Part shown: positions 1-7,432 of the stretch, one piece after another
How the letters are laid out: each line of letters opens with the position of its first letter
How positions within the stretch are numbered: position 1 is the first letter of the stretch
Notes under the pieces: generated by a model
Database searches by the model: none
What the model saw: the letters and a program-made list of their open reading frames with translations, nothing else
Told to the model about the DNA's origin: nothing
Made by a program: the position numbers and the translations under genes
From: Fen-1258 sp041658245
GTDB taxonomy: Bacteria; Bacteroidota; Ignavibacteria; Ignavibacteriales; Melioribacteraceae
DNA: 53,126 bases
Direction of reading: 5' to 3'
Assembly (NCBI GenBank): GCA_041658245.1
Contig: JBBAAM010000022.1
Location: 1 to 53,126 of the forward strand

Positions 1-652
1 AAAACTTTTCGGCTGTTTTGTTCACTTCAAGAAAAACTCCATTTTCATCTTGAATATAAATAGCTTCAGTAAGACTATTAATGATTCCAAGATAAGTTTT
101 GTGTGAAATTTTAAGCTCTTCTTCTGCCTGCTTGCGCTCGGTGATATCTTCAATAAAGCCTTCAAAGAAAAGCAATACACCATTAGTGTCACGCACCCCA
201 CGTGCATTTTCCGTAACCCAGATTATACTGCCGTCTTTGCGATAGGCCTGGTATACGAGATCAAGCACTACGCCCGTTTCTTTTAGAGCGCGGATTAGCG
301 CCAAGCGCGTTGTGGGCTCAACGTAAAATTGCTGCGCAATGTTGGAAATGCTGGCGACCATATGCTCTGGCGTTTCATAACCAAAGATACGCACCATTGC
401 CGGATTGACGCTCAGAAAAAGCCCCTCAGGCGTGCTCTGGTAGATGCCTTCAACGGCGTTCTCAAAGATACCGCGATAGTTTTCTTCCGCTTGATGTAGC
501 GACTCCTCCGCCTGCTTGCGCTCGGTAACGTCCAGCAACGACACAACTATGCGGGCTTCTTCTTCTTCTTCTTCTTCTTCTTCTGCAAGAAACATTCTTG
601 CAGTATTAAACTGAAGAAGAAGTTCATCGCTATGAGTAAGATCATTTTTCAT
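1..652 (-). CDS. Downstream half of interrupted multi-PAS sensor protein (partial, runs off window)
   Basis: Reading the minus strand from the ATG at 652 gives an open frame to the left edge of the window, so the 3' end is missing. It opens with the tail of a PAS fold (ELLLQFNTARMFLAE, then nine Glu, then RIVVSLLDVTERKQAEESL). A complete PAS domain follows (NYRGIFENAVEGIYQST to FIEDITERKQAEEEL), then the start of a third. The ATG overlaps the stop of the upstream ORF as ATGA. The frame has no N-terminal half for its first PAS domain. That half sits at the end of the gene at 1779-5051, so this is best read as the second part of one split gene. A histidine kinase domain beyond the window is expected but not seen. 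Confidence 0.8.
   Translation of the reverse strand, partial: MKNDLTHSDELLLQFNTARMFLAEEEEEEEEEARIVVSLLDVTERKQAEESLHQAEENYRGIFENAVEGIYQSTPEGLFLSVNPAMVRIFGYETPEHMVASISNIAQQFYVEPTTRLALIRALKETGVVLDLVYQAYRKDGSIIWVTENARGVRDTNGVLLFFEGFIEDITERKQAEEELKISHKTYLGIINSLTEAIYIQDENGVFLEVNKTAEKF
557..583. repeat. Trinucleotide microsatellite (TTC)9
   Basis: Nine perfect TTC units on the plus strand read as nine GAA (Glu) codons in the minus-strand PAS gene. The tract lies in the loop before the last PAS strand. Changes in copy number would keep the frame and alter only the Glu run. Confidence 0.9.
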
Positions 653-1782
653 AATTTCGCTCCGATTATGTTTCCTTTGGGTAGTTGTCCGTAGTGTTGT
701 TTGAAATTTTTCAGCAGCTCTTTTTCTAATTTGATGTGGTCGGTAGTAACGTAATAATGGATGCATACATTGTCATTACGAAGGAATCCTGCAATGCGTT
801 TATTCTTTAACACTGTTCCGGTATAATTTGAAGTGCGTCTGCGGAGATTCTTCGAGGAGCCAATGTAGATAACATGACTGCTGCATTGGGGATAAGGGAT
901 CTTCGATGATAGACGTAACTCATAGACTCCAGGTTCAGCCGGGATTCGTTTAATACCTCTGCCTACGGCGGATTGTCGGGACGAAATCATTGCAATGGGC
1001 TTACTGAATGAAATCCCTTTTGGATAGTAGCAGGCACGCTGTTCTCTGAAGTTAGGAATGGAAAGTAGTTTTCTGCATTCACAGATAGTTCGCACGGAGA
1101 GATGGATGTCGTATTGCTCAGGGAGAACAGTCTGAATGTCCTTATCATTGAGCGCTTCATCTGATTCATCAATGATACCCTTAATAACCGTTGCAAAGGA
1201 TCTTCTCCTGGAACTGAAGAGCATTCTTAGGTTCACAATCCTTCCACCCTGCGTTTGGAGTGGTAAGACAGATACCAACCTTGAGAGTCTCGATTCATCA
1301 AGCTTGGGAAACGGAAACAGTGAAAGGAATTGCTTAGACGTTAATGGCTTGATATCTAAATCTTTTCCACTCTCCCAAAACTTCTTCTGAAACTTGAGAA
1401 TTCCACGGACAATATGTTCCGAGAATTCATTTCTCGTATTAATCATTTTAACTACAATCCCGTTTGCGGGATTATTCGTTGCATTGATCGGATATCGTTT
1501 CAACAGCCGTTCGTCTGCTATCTCTACGCCATAGGCGTCCGCCTGAGGCGGACCTTTGGCGGACAATTTCAAGTCACCATTTATCGGAACGACCTTCGCA
1601 TAAAAAGAGACGCGTTTTCCTTTGTGATACTCTGCCCCATTGATCTTCCGTTCGATGAACTTTATGTATTTCACCAAACTCATTTTGAGTATTTTCGACA
1701 AAGTTATTTTTGCAATCGTCGAACCATGCAAAGGAGATGAGTTTTTTCTCAGGGGGTGAGATAATAACATGGTAATTATCAT
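649..1782 (-). CDS. Fusion of RpoN-like core/DNA-binding region with GIY-YIG nuclease
   Basis: The 377-residue protein has two recognisable parts. Residues ~120-250 resemble the C-terminal part of sigma-54: an FQKKFWESGKDLDIKPLT segment, then a region ending in an RpoN-box-like stretch (HLSVRTICECRKLLSIPNFR, residues ~227-246). The activator-binding N-terminus of true RpoN is absent. Residues ~280-377 form a GIY-YIG domain: G285-V-Y, Y306-I-G308, an Arg-rich KNLRRR segment, and a late Glu in EKELLKNF followed by QLPKGN. The start overlaps the upstream stop as ATGA, and the stop overlaps the next start as ATGA. A DNA-targeting nuclease that uses a sigma-54-like reader is inferred. A role as a working sigma factor is unlikely. 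The domain calls are by eye. Confidence 0.75.
   Translation of the reverse strand: MIITMLLSHPLRKNSSPLHGSTIAKITLSKILKMSLVKYIKFIERKINGAEYHKGKRVSFYAKVVPINGDLKLSAKGPPQADAYGVEIADERLLKRYPINATNNPANGIVVKMINTRNEFSEHIVRGILKFQKKFWESGKDLDIKPLTSKQFLSLFPFPKLDESRLSRLVSVLPLQTQGGRIVNLRMLFSSRRRSFATVIKGIIDESDEALNDKDIQTVLPEQYDIHLSVRTICECRKLLSIPNFREQRACYYPKGISFSKPIAMISSRQSAVGRGIKRIPAEPGVYELRLSSKIPYPQCSSHVIYIGSSKNLRRRTSNYTGTVLKNKRIAGFLRNDNVCIHYYVTTDHIKLEKELLKNFKQHYGQLPKGNIIGAKL
1537..1553. repeat. Palindromic REP-like element inside the coding region
   Basis: GTCCGCC-TGA-GGCGGAC forms a perfect 7-bp stem and is followed by another GGCGGAC at 1557-1563. It lies inside the RpoN/GIY-YIG ORF, where it encodes GPPQADAYG. 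The same core occurs in the intergenic palindrome at 5665-5679. This suggests a dispersed repeat that landed in, and stayed in, the coding frame. Confidence 0.6.
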
Positions 1783-4700
1783 TCTTTATTTGTGTTTCTA
1801 TCTTGAATTAGGTTTTTTTTCATAATACGTATCTCCGCTGCATCTCCGGTTACAATTTTACTGCGCAACTGCTCAGTGATCTTTTCGGCAAGTCCTTCTT
1901 CTGTATAACCAAGCAATGGCGCATACTTTTGTACAATATCATCGAACGCCTTGTTGTGCTTGAGGAGATTAAGTGATTCTGTAAGCACAAGAACACCTTC
2001 GGGAACGAATTTAAAAATATTTTCAATCACGGCTTTGTGATGTTCTTCTTTTCTATGAAGTTCCTCCTCAGCAAGTTTACGCTCGGTAATGTCTTTTGCT
2101 ATCCCCTCAACGGCATTCACTTTACCATTATCATCGCGCAGAGGAAGCTCAGTAACCTCTAACCAGCGGATGGATCCATCTTTGTGGTAAATCTCTACTT
2201 CGTACGGGGTCTGCTGTTGTCCTTTAATACTCAATTCGGTATGCCTTACAGCTTCTTTATTGATAGAGTTGTCCGTCTGATACTTGGTGTGGTGAGTTAA
2301 GAATTCTTGTTCAGAATAGCCAAGCATCTCTGTAACGGAAGGACTCACGTAGGAAAACACTCCATCTGTATCGTGCCGGTAAAAAAAATATTCTTTGCCA
2401 AGGTTTTCCACCAGGCGACGATGTTTCTCCTCGCTCTTCACAAGCGCTTCTTCTGCACGTTTGCGTTCGGTTATATCGCGCCAGATAACATGAAAAATTT
2501 CTTCACCATGAAGTGCGATTGGCGTTAACATTACTTCAACAAAAAAATTAGTGCCGTCTTTTTTTGTATGAACCCATTCGAAACGGTGATAGCCATTTTG
2601 CTTAGCGGTCGAAATCATTTCGACAGCTTTTTCTGAAGATAATTTACCATCCGGTTGGAATTCGGGAGATAAATCCCATGGAGTTTTGTTCCCAATTTCA
2701 TCTTTTGATTTAAGCTGAAGAATTGAAAGTGCTGCGGGATTGCAATTGAAAAAACATTTTTGATTAAGAAGCAGAATAGGATCGGTGGATTCTTCAAATA
2801 AACGGCGGAATCCTTCTTCGCTTTCTTGCAGTGCTTCTTCCGTACGTTTGCGCTGGGCTTCGCGCTCTATAAATTCGAGTGCAAATGAGATATCCATTGC
2901 CAGTTCATCGAGCAATTTAATTTCATCTTTATCAAAGAAACCGACTTCGCTTGAATACATATTGAACACGCCGCTCACCTTTCCGAATACTTTTATAGGG
3001 AATGATGCCGATGATCTATATCCAAGCTTCAGTGCATCTTCACGCCATGGAATCATGCTTTCATCATGTTCAATGTTATTTGAAATAAAATGACTTCCGG
3101 AAATAATAGTTCTTCCGGTTGGACCTTGGCTTCGTTTCTCATCATTCAAATCAATATTGATCTTAGCCAAATAGTCACTTGTGAATCCAGCGGATGCAAC
3201 TACTTCAACTTTCTTTGAATCAGTATTTACCATACCAATCCATGCCATTAAGAATTTACCGTCTTCAATTGCAATTCGGCAAATATCATTGAATAAGCGA
3301 TCGATATCATGAACACGAACAATTGCCTTGTTGATGTTGCTAAGAAGAGCATAAACACGGTTCAGCTTTTGTATGTGTTCTACATCTGAATATCTTTCTT
3401 TATAAAACCGAACCCTTTGCTGCCGCCAAACTACAGCCACACTTGTACCGGAACCAAAGAGCAGAGCCGTAATCAGAAAAATCATCAGCCAAAGTCTTTC
3501 TCTTAGCGGGGCATATACTTCAGCAAAATCCATTTTTGTAATAATAAACCAGGGTGAGTTTGGTATATGGTGTATGTATGCAAGAACTGGAATATCTCTG
3601 TAGTCATAACCTTCAACAATTCCCTCTTCCCCCAGCACTGCTCTAACTTCCATTACAGTTTTGTTCTTAAGAGGAATACGAAGTGAAAGAGCGGTGTTCT
3701 GTTTTAACTTTACCTCATTCAAATAGAGAACATCATCACCTTCTCTTCTAACGAGTATAGTCTCCGATGTTTTGCTCTGTGTAGGCCAGCTTTTGATATA
3801 AGGATATAAGTATGATTCCGGATCTATCCGCAATGAAAGGACACCATTTACACGGCTATTATTTTTAGGATCGAGAATAGGAACAAAAATATTCAGATAA
3901 ATATGTTGATCGTATTCATTTCTGTAAAAATCAGCAATTGTGATCTTACCGGATTTTATAGCTTCCGAAATTTTGTCTTTATAAGTGGATGAGTGTGGTT
4001 CGGGCAAATCGGGTAGAGCAAATCGTTCAATGCCTTTAGCGTCATGCAAACACAAATTATTATATTGATTTACAATCTTGAATTGACTCAGCCAAGTTCG
4101 AAGCTGCCTATGTGCTTCAATATCTTTCGGGTTATTAAAATAGCGATCAACAAGAGTAGAAAAAACAGTGTTCTCATAAAATAAAGAAGCGTTCTCAACC
4201 CATCCCTTTCGTATGTGAGTGAGTACATTTATTTTCAAATCGGCAACAAAAGAAATCTCTCGCTCTTTTCCCAATCTGAATTCTTTTTCATTGTGTTTGT
4301 AATAAAAGTACCCCGCTGAAATAATTCCAACTGACAGTACTACAAAAACAAAAATGAGGATTATGGACGATCTTGTTGAAGCGGCATCAGTTTCACTTTT
4401 ATATTGCCATACCTTAGGACTTATAAATGCTAATAGTGCAGTTCCAAGAAAAAAGAAAGCAAGTGAAGTTGAAAGAGCGGGCGGAATAAATTGAGTACCG
4501 TAGAGAAGCGGTGTTCCAAAAAGATGAGCTAATAGAAGTATGATTGAGACCAGGATAACTAAAAAAGCAAAAGAGAGAGCAACGAGCATTTGCTTCCGTT
4601 GTTCAGATGATGATAGTGAAATAAGAAATGATAAACCGGCAAGAACAAAACAGAGTGCAGTCAAAGGTGAAATATACCCAAACGGCGCTCCGGTGATTGA

Positions 4701-5051
4701 TCCTTCTATCTTGAAACCGAGGTGTTCAACTGCGAGATGTATTCCAAAAGAAGAAAGTAAAAACAAGAGAAGAGCAATCAATGTGCTTATAGAACCGATA
4801 ATAATTCCTGTATTGTAAAACCAACTGCTTTTAGGAAATCGTGTGCGAAGTAAGATAGCTGCCCCAAACGATATGAACAAAATTGCTGTACTTGGCGCCA
4901 TTGGTATAAGACCGGAACTAAAACTGGCTAATACCGGAACACCTAAAATCCAGCCAAGAAGAGCAAGAGTTCCGATAGTAGCTGCTAATAATCCGAAGAG
5001 CAGAGTGAATAAAATAGGTAGGCGTTTTTCTTTTTGTTCGTTTGTTTTCAT
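1779..5051 (-). CDS. Membrane sensor with GAF and PAS domains, upstream part of split gene
   Basis: The 1090-residue protein begins with about six membrane segments (residues ~10-210) and another at ~225-245. An extracytoplasmic, Cache-like region follows (~250-520), then a membrane segment (~525-545), a GAF domain (~575-735), and two PAS/PAC units each ending in DITERK. The last PAS domain is cut short at GDAAEIRI, residue ~1076, followed by 14 residues read into the insertion and a TGA stop. There is no kinase or output domain. The missing end of the PAS fold is found at 652-1 on the same strand. The start ATG at 5051 has no strong ribosome site. The natural role is probably signal input to a histidine kinase; the ligand is unknown. 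Confidence 0.85.
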   Translation of the reverse strand: MKTNEQKEKRLPILFTLLFGLLAATIGTLALLGWILGVPVLASFSSGLIPMAPSTAILFISFGAAILLRTRFPKSSWFYNTGIIIGSISTLIALLLFLLSSFGIHLAVEHLGFKIEGSITGAPFGYISPLTALCFVLAGLSFLISLSSSEQRKQMLVALSFAFLVILVSIILLLAHLFGTPLLYGTQFIPPALSTSLAFFFLGTALLAFISPKVWQYKSETDAASTRSSIILIFVFVVLSVGIISAGYFYYKHNEKEFRLGKEREISFVADLKINVLTHIRKGWVENASLFYENTVFSTLVDRYFNNPKDIEAHRQLRTWLSQFKIVNQYNNLCLHDAKGIERFALPDLPEPHSSTYKDKISEAIKSGKITIADFYRNEYDQHIYLNIFVPILDPKNNSRVNGVLSLRIDPESYLYPYIKSWPTQSKTSETILVRREGDDVLYLNEVKLKQNTALSLRIPLKNKTVMEVRAVLGEEGIVEGYDYRDIPVLAYIHHIPNSPWFIITKMDFAEVYAPLRERLWLMIFLITALLFGSGTSVAVVWRQQRVRFYKERYSDVEHIQKLNRVYALLSNINKAIVRVHDIDRLFNDICRIAIEDGKFLMAWIGMVNTDSKKVEVVASAGFTSDYLAKINIDLNDEKRSQGPTGRTIISGSHFISNNIEHDESMIPWREDALKLGYRSSASFPIKVFGKVSGVFNMYSSEVGFFDKDEIKLLDELAMDISFALEFIEREAQRKRTEEALQESEEGFRRLFEESTDPILLLNQKCFFNCNPAALSILQLKSKDEIGNKTPWDLSPEFQPDGKLSSEKAVEMISTAKQNGYHRFEWVHTKKDGTNFFVEVMLTPIALHGEEIFHVIWRDITERKRAEEALVKSEEKHRRLVENLGKEYFFYRHDTDGVFSYVSPSVTEMLGYSEQEFLTHHTKYQTDNSINKEAVRHTELSIKGQQQTPYEVEIYHKDGSIRWLEVTELPLRDDNGKVNAVEGIAKDITERKLAEEELHRKEEHHKAVIENIFKFVPEGVLVLTESLNLLKHNKAFDDIVQKYAPLLGYTEEGLAEKITEQLRSKIVTGDAAEIRIMKKNLIQDRNTNKE

Positions 5052-5295
5052 AATAAAAACCTATATATCACTTCGTTCTCAACGTATTTTCTTTGTTCAA
5101 GTAAGTGGATGAACAAAATAACATGGATAAAGGAATAGGTTATACTTAGTTGAGAGCAGAATATTTTAGAAAGGAAATGGGTGTAACATGGTAACATAAA
5201 ATCACATATTGTTTTACTATTCCATAAAAAAAATACATAAATTAAATTCAAGATGTAACTGAAATAATAAGCAGTTCAACCTTGGTGTTCCACTG

Positions 5296-5449
5296 CATGC
5301 CCGCTTCGCCGAAGCTTCAGAGCTTGTTGCCAACGCAAATTCTGTAAAACACAACCTTCGAGGTTGACACATCGTTGGTGGTATTATAACCTCGAAGGTT
5401 GCTTACCGACTTCTGCAACACGCTCTTCAGCGAGGCGAGCAGGCAGGTT
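5296..5449. repeat. Long imperfect inverted repeat (MITE-like)
   Basis: Outer arms around 5296-5330 (GCCCGCTTCGCCGAAGC, then GAGCTTGTTGC) pair imperfectly with 5416-5449 (GCAACACGCTCTTCAGCGAG, then GCGAGC). Inner arms CAACCTTCGAGGTT (5352-5365) and AACCTCGAAGGTTG (5388-5401) pair perfectly over 14 bp with a 22-bp loop. The whole could fold into one long cruciform. No coding capacity is seen. Confidence 0.6.
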
Positions 5450-5578
5450 CAAAGGTTTATTACTTAATTCACAAAAACGGTTAATTCAATTTCTTTCCAT
5501 TCTACTTCTCAAATACTATATTCGTAAAGTTTCTATTAAGAGTTGGGTCAACTCTAAAAAGTCTAAATAATGATAGAT

Positions 5579-5680
5579 GTCATTCTGAATGAAGCGGTAG
5601 CGAAATGAAGAATCTGGTTTTAGATTCTTCGTCTCCCGACAAGTCGGGATCCTCAGAATGACAATCCGCCGAAGGCGGAG
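5579..5680. repeat. GTCATTCTGA-family composite palindromic repeat
   Basis: The element runs from GTCATTCTGA at 5579 to TCAGAATGAC at 5662 and contains GAAGAATC / GATTCTTC inner arms. It also holds TCCCGAC-AA-GTCGGGA at 5634-5649 and is followed by TCCGCC-GAA-GGCGGA at 5665-5679. Related copies lie at 6951-7109, 7314-7370 and 27175-27213. Confidence 0.8.
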
Positions 5681-5726
5681 ATGTTATTAGAGTGAACTCA
5701 TGAATAAAAATAAATGAAGGTGTTAG

Positions 5727-6920
5727 ATGCCCATATCAAAACGCATAAATAAAATTGGTGCTTCGCCCACAATGAAAGTTGCTGCGGAAGCTAAACTAAT
5801 GCAATCCCGTGGAGAAAATGTAATTGATCTTTCAGTTGGCGAGCCGGATTTTTCCACACCGCAGAATGTTAAAGAAGCAGCAAAGCATGCAATTGATAAC
5901 AATCAAACTCATTACACGCTTAATCAAGGAACCATTGAATTACGAAATGCTATTTCCCAAAAATTGAAGAGGGATAACGGAATAGATTATTTACCGAATG
6001 ATATTATTGTTTCTACAGGTGCAAAACAAAGTCTTTATAATGCAGTTCAATCTCTTGTTCATGATGACGATGAGGTTATTTTCTCTTCACCATATTACGT
6101 TTCTTATCCTGAGATGGTAACTTTAGCGCACGGTCATTCCGTAATAATTCCAACAAATGAAGAAACAGAATTCAACTTAACACCGGAACAGTTGGAAAAA
6201 GCGATTACTCCAAAAACCAAAGTTCTGATACTTTCTTATCCTACTAACCCGACCGGCTCATGTTATACAAAAGAAGAGTTGGAAGCGATTGCAGAAATTG
6301 TTGAAAGAAATAATCTCTATGTCATTTGCGATGATATTTATGAGAACATAATTTATGACGACAACAAATTTGTGTGCTTCGCTGCTCTAAATGAAAATAT
6401 TAAAAACAGAACAGTTGTCGTTAATGGTTTTTCAAAATCTTATGCAATGACGGGCTGGAGAATTGGTTACGCTGCCGGACCCGAAGAAATCATAAAAGCA
6501 ATGAACAAGATTCAAAGCCACTGCACTTCGAACGCATCATCAATTTCTCAGGCTGCTGCTCTCGAAGCATTAAATGGACCGCAGGATTTTATTGAGATAA
6601 TGAGAAAGGAGTATGAACAGAGAAGAGATTTTATTTTTGAACAAATTATTTCCATCAAAGGAATTACATGTTTCAAACCGAAAGGAGCTTTTTATCTCTT
6701 CCCAAACTTCAAATACTACTTTGGAAAATCAACTTCGATATTTAGGATTGAACATTCATTTGATCTTGCTATGTATTTACTTTATGAAGCAAAAGTTGCA
6801 ACTGTTCCTGGCAGTGCTTTTGGTGCGGAAGATTACTTGAGATTATCTTATGCCAACTCTATGGAAAATTTGAAAGAAGGAGTTGAGAGGATTAAAGCGG
6901 CACTAGCAAAACTTGTATAA
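5727..6920 (+). CDS. Class I/II PLP-dependent aminotransferase (aspartate aminotransferase-like)
   Basis: The 397-residue protein has the full layout of fold-type I aminotransferases of the AspB/AatA type: an N-terminal SVGEPDFSTP segment, the STGAKQSL phosphate-binding region, SYPTNPTGSCY, an acidic CDDIYENIIYD segment, and the PLP Schiff-base lysine K237 in NGFSKSYAMTGWRIGY. The C-terminal LRLSYANS segment holds the carboxylate-binding Arg. It transfers an amino group between an amino acid, probably aspartate, and 2-oxoglutarate in the cytoplasm. The exact substrate is not fixed by sequence alone. A GAAGG ribosome site lies 8 bases upstream of the ATG. The gene is monocistronic between repeat-rich gaps. 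Confidence 0.93.
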   Translation: MPISKRINKIGASPTMKVAAEAKLMQSRGENVIDLSVGEPDFSTPQNVKEAAKHAIDNNQTHYTLNQGTIELRNAISQKLKRDNGIDYLPNDIIVSTGAKQSLYNAVQSLVHDDDEVIFSSPYYVSYPEMVTLAHGHSVIIPTNEETEFNLTPEQLEKAITPKTKVLILSYPTNPTGSCYTKEELEAIAEIVERNNLYVICDDIYENIIYDDNKFVCFAALNENIKNRTVVVNGFSKSYAMTGWRIGYAAGPEEIIKAMNKIQSHCTSNASSISQAAALEALNGPQDFIEIMRKEYEQRRDFIFEQIISIKGITCFKPKGAFYLFPNFKYYFGKSTSIFRIEHSFDLAMYLLYEAKVATVPGSAFGAEDYLRLSYANSMENLKEGVERIKAALAKLV

Positions 6921-6950
6921 AATAAGTGGCTATCTCAAAAGTTATTGCTT

Positions 6951-7070
6951 GTCATTCTGAACACATTTGCTTTGCTCAGTATAAACTCCGTGAAGAAATT
7001 GGTTTTCGTAATTAGATTCTTCAGTCGCGGAGTTCATCCTGAAGAATTGAAGGGCTCCTTCAGAATGACA
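6951..7070. repeat. GTCATTCTGA-family repeat, left copy beside GIY-YIG remnant
   Basis: It starts with GTCATTCTGAACAC and ends with CAGAATGACA. Bases 7014-7070 are identical to bases 7314-7370, a 57-bp direct repeat exactly 300 bp apart that brackets the GIY-YIG pseudogene. Inner arms carry AGATTCTTC and GAAGAAT segments. Confidence 0.85.
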
Positions 7071-7084
7071 GCACAACTATTATG

Positions 7085-7296
7085 TCATTCTGAACGCAGT
7101 GAAGAATCTAAAATCCAATTTGTACTTAAATCTTTCCATTCGGAATTACTCTCTTCAATCAATTTTATTTTCTTTTCTCTAAGCCAACCTTTAATTTGTT
7201 TTTATGTTCGTACACTCTTCTTAGCAAATTGTTGGTTACTCCAGTATAAAGTGTCTTCGAATTGTTCGTCATTATATAAACATAGTATTGTCGCAT
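7085..7296 (-). pseudogene. Decayed small GIY-YIG nuclease gene (UPF0213/YhbQ-like)
   Basis: From the ATG at 7296 the minus strand reads MRQYYVYIMTNNSKTLYTGV then TNNLLRRVYEHKNK. This is the N-terminus of a small GIY-YIG protein, with Y-V-Y and Y-T-G motifs and the Arg of NLLRR. The frame ends at TAA (7165-7167) after 43 codons. The family C-terminus appears in another frame (KQIKGWLREKKIKLIEE, then SEWKDLS) and ends at 7085. The middle ~35 codons are missing, so a deletion joined the two ends out of frame. The last codons (DSSLRSE) come from the adjoining GTCATTCTGA repeat. It is not expected to make an active protein. Confidence 0.8.
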
Positions 7297-7313
7297 GATG
7301 TTATTCACGATTG

Positions 7314-7370
7314 AGATTCTTCAGTCGCGGAGTTCATCCTGAAGAATTGAAGGGCTCCTTCAGAATGACA
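7314..7370. repeat. 57-bp direct repeat, right copy
   Basis: It is identical over 57 bp to 7014-7070, from AGATTCTTCAGTCGCGGAG to CAGAATGACA. The pair flanks the decayed GIY-YIG gene and the shorter inverted copy at 7084-7109. Confidence 0.9.
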
Positions 7371-7432
7371 TTTCTGAGACGGACTCATTGCACTTTACAA
7401 TTCCAACTCAAATACTTTATAAGAAAATATTT

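Larger units (their letters stand above)
645..1826 (-). mobile_element. Putative inserted element carrying an RpoN-like/GIY-YIG ORF, with 11-bp direct repeats
   Basis: The 11-mer TTTTTCATAAT occurs at 645-655 and again at 1816-1826, at the two edges of the inserted ORF. Joining base 1827 to base 655 on the minus strand removes 1171 bp. It fuses the two flanking PAS reading frames in phase, giving AEIRI-MKNDLTHSDELLLQ across the joint. No terminal inverted repeats and no transposase are visible, and there is no room for an intron RNA fold because the ORF fills nearly all of the insert. A target-site duplication or short-homology insertion driven by the encoded nuclease is inferred. Confidence 0.7.
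5052..5726. other. Gene-free region with palindromic repeats
   Basis: These 675 bp lie between divergently transcribed genes. No ORF with family features is present. Bases 5296-5449 and 5579-5680 are repeat elements, listed separately. The remainder is AT-rich and probably holds the promoters of both neighbours, though I could not assign them. Confidence 0.6.

Noticed and set aside
22..207. Short minus-strand ORF of 61 codons
   Set aside because: It lies out of frame within the PAS gene that is open over the same bases and has clear domain motifs.
645..1826. Intein or group I/II intron in the PAS gene
   Set aside because: The 1171-bp insert is not a multiple of three, carries its own start and stop, and leaves no space for an intron core. 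No intein splice motifs are seen.
5364..5570. 68-codon plus-strand ORF
   Set aside because: Its start lies in the inverted repeat and no family feature or ribosome site supports it.
6945..7298. 117-codon plus-strand ORF
   Set aside because: It is antisense to the GIY-YIG remnant and is made of repeat sequence.
7014..7370. CRISPR-like repeat pair
   Set aside because: Only two direct copies are present, 300 bp apart, with a decayed gene between them and not a spacer.
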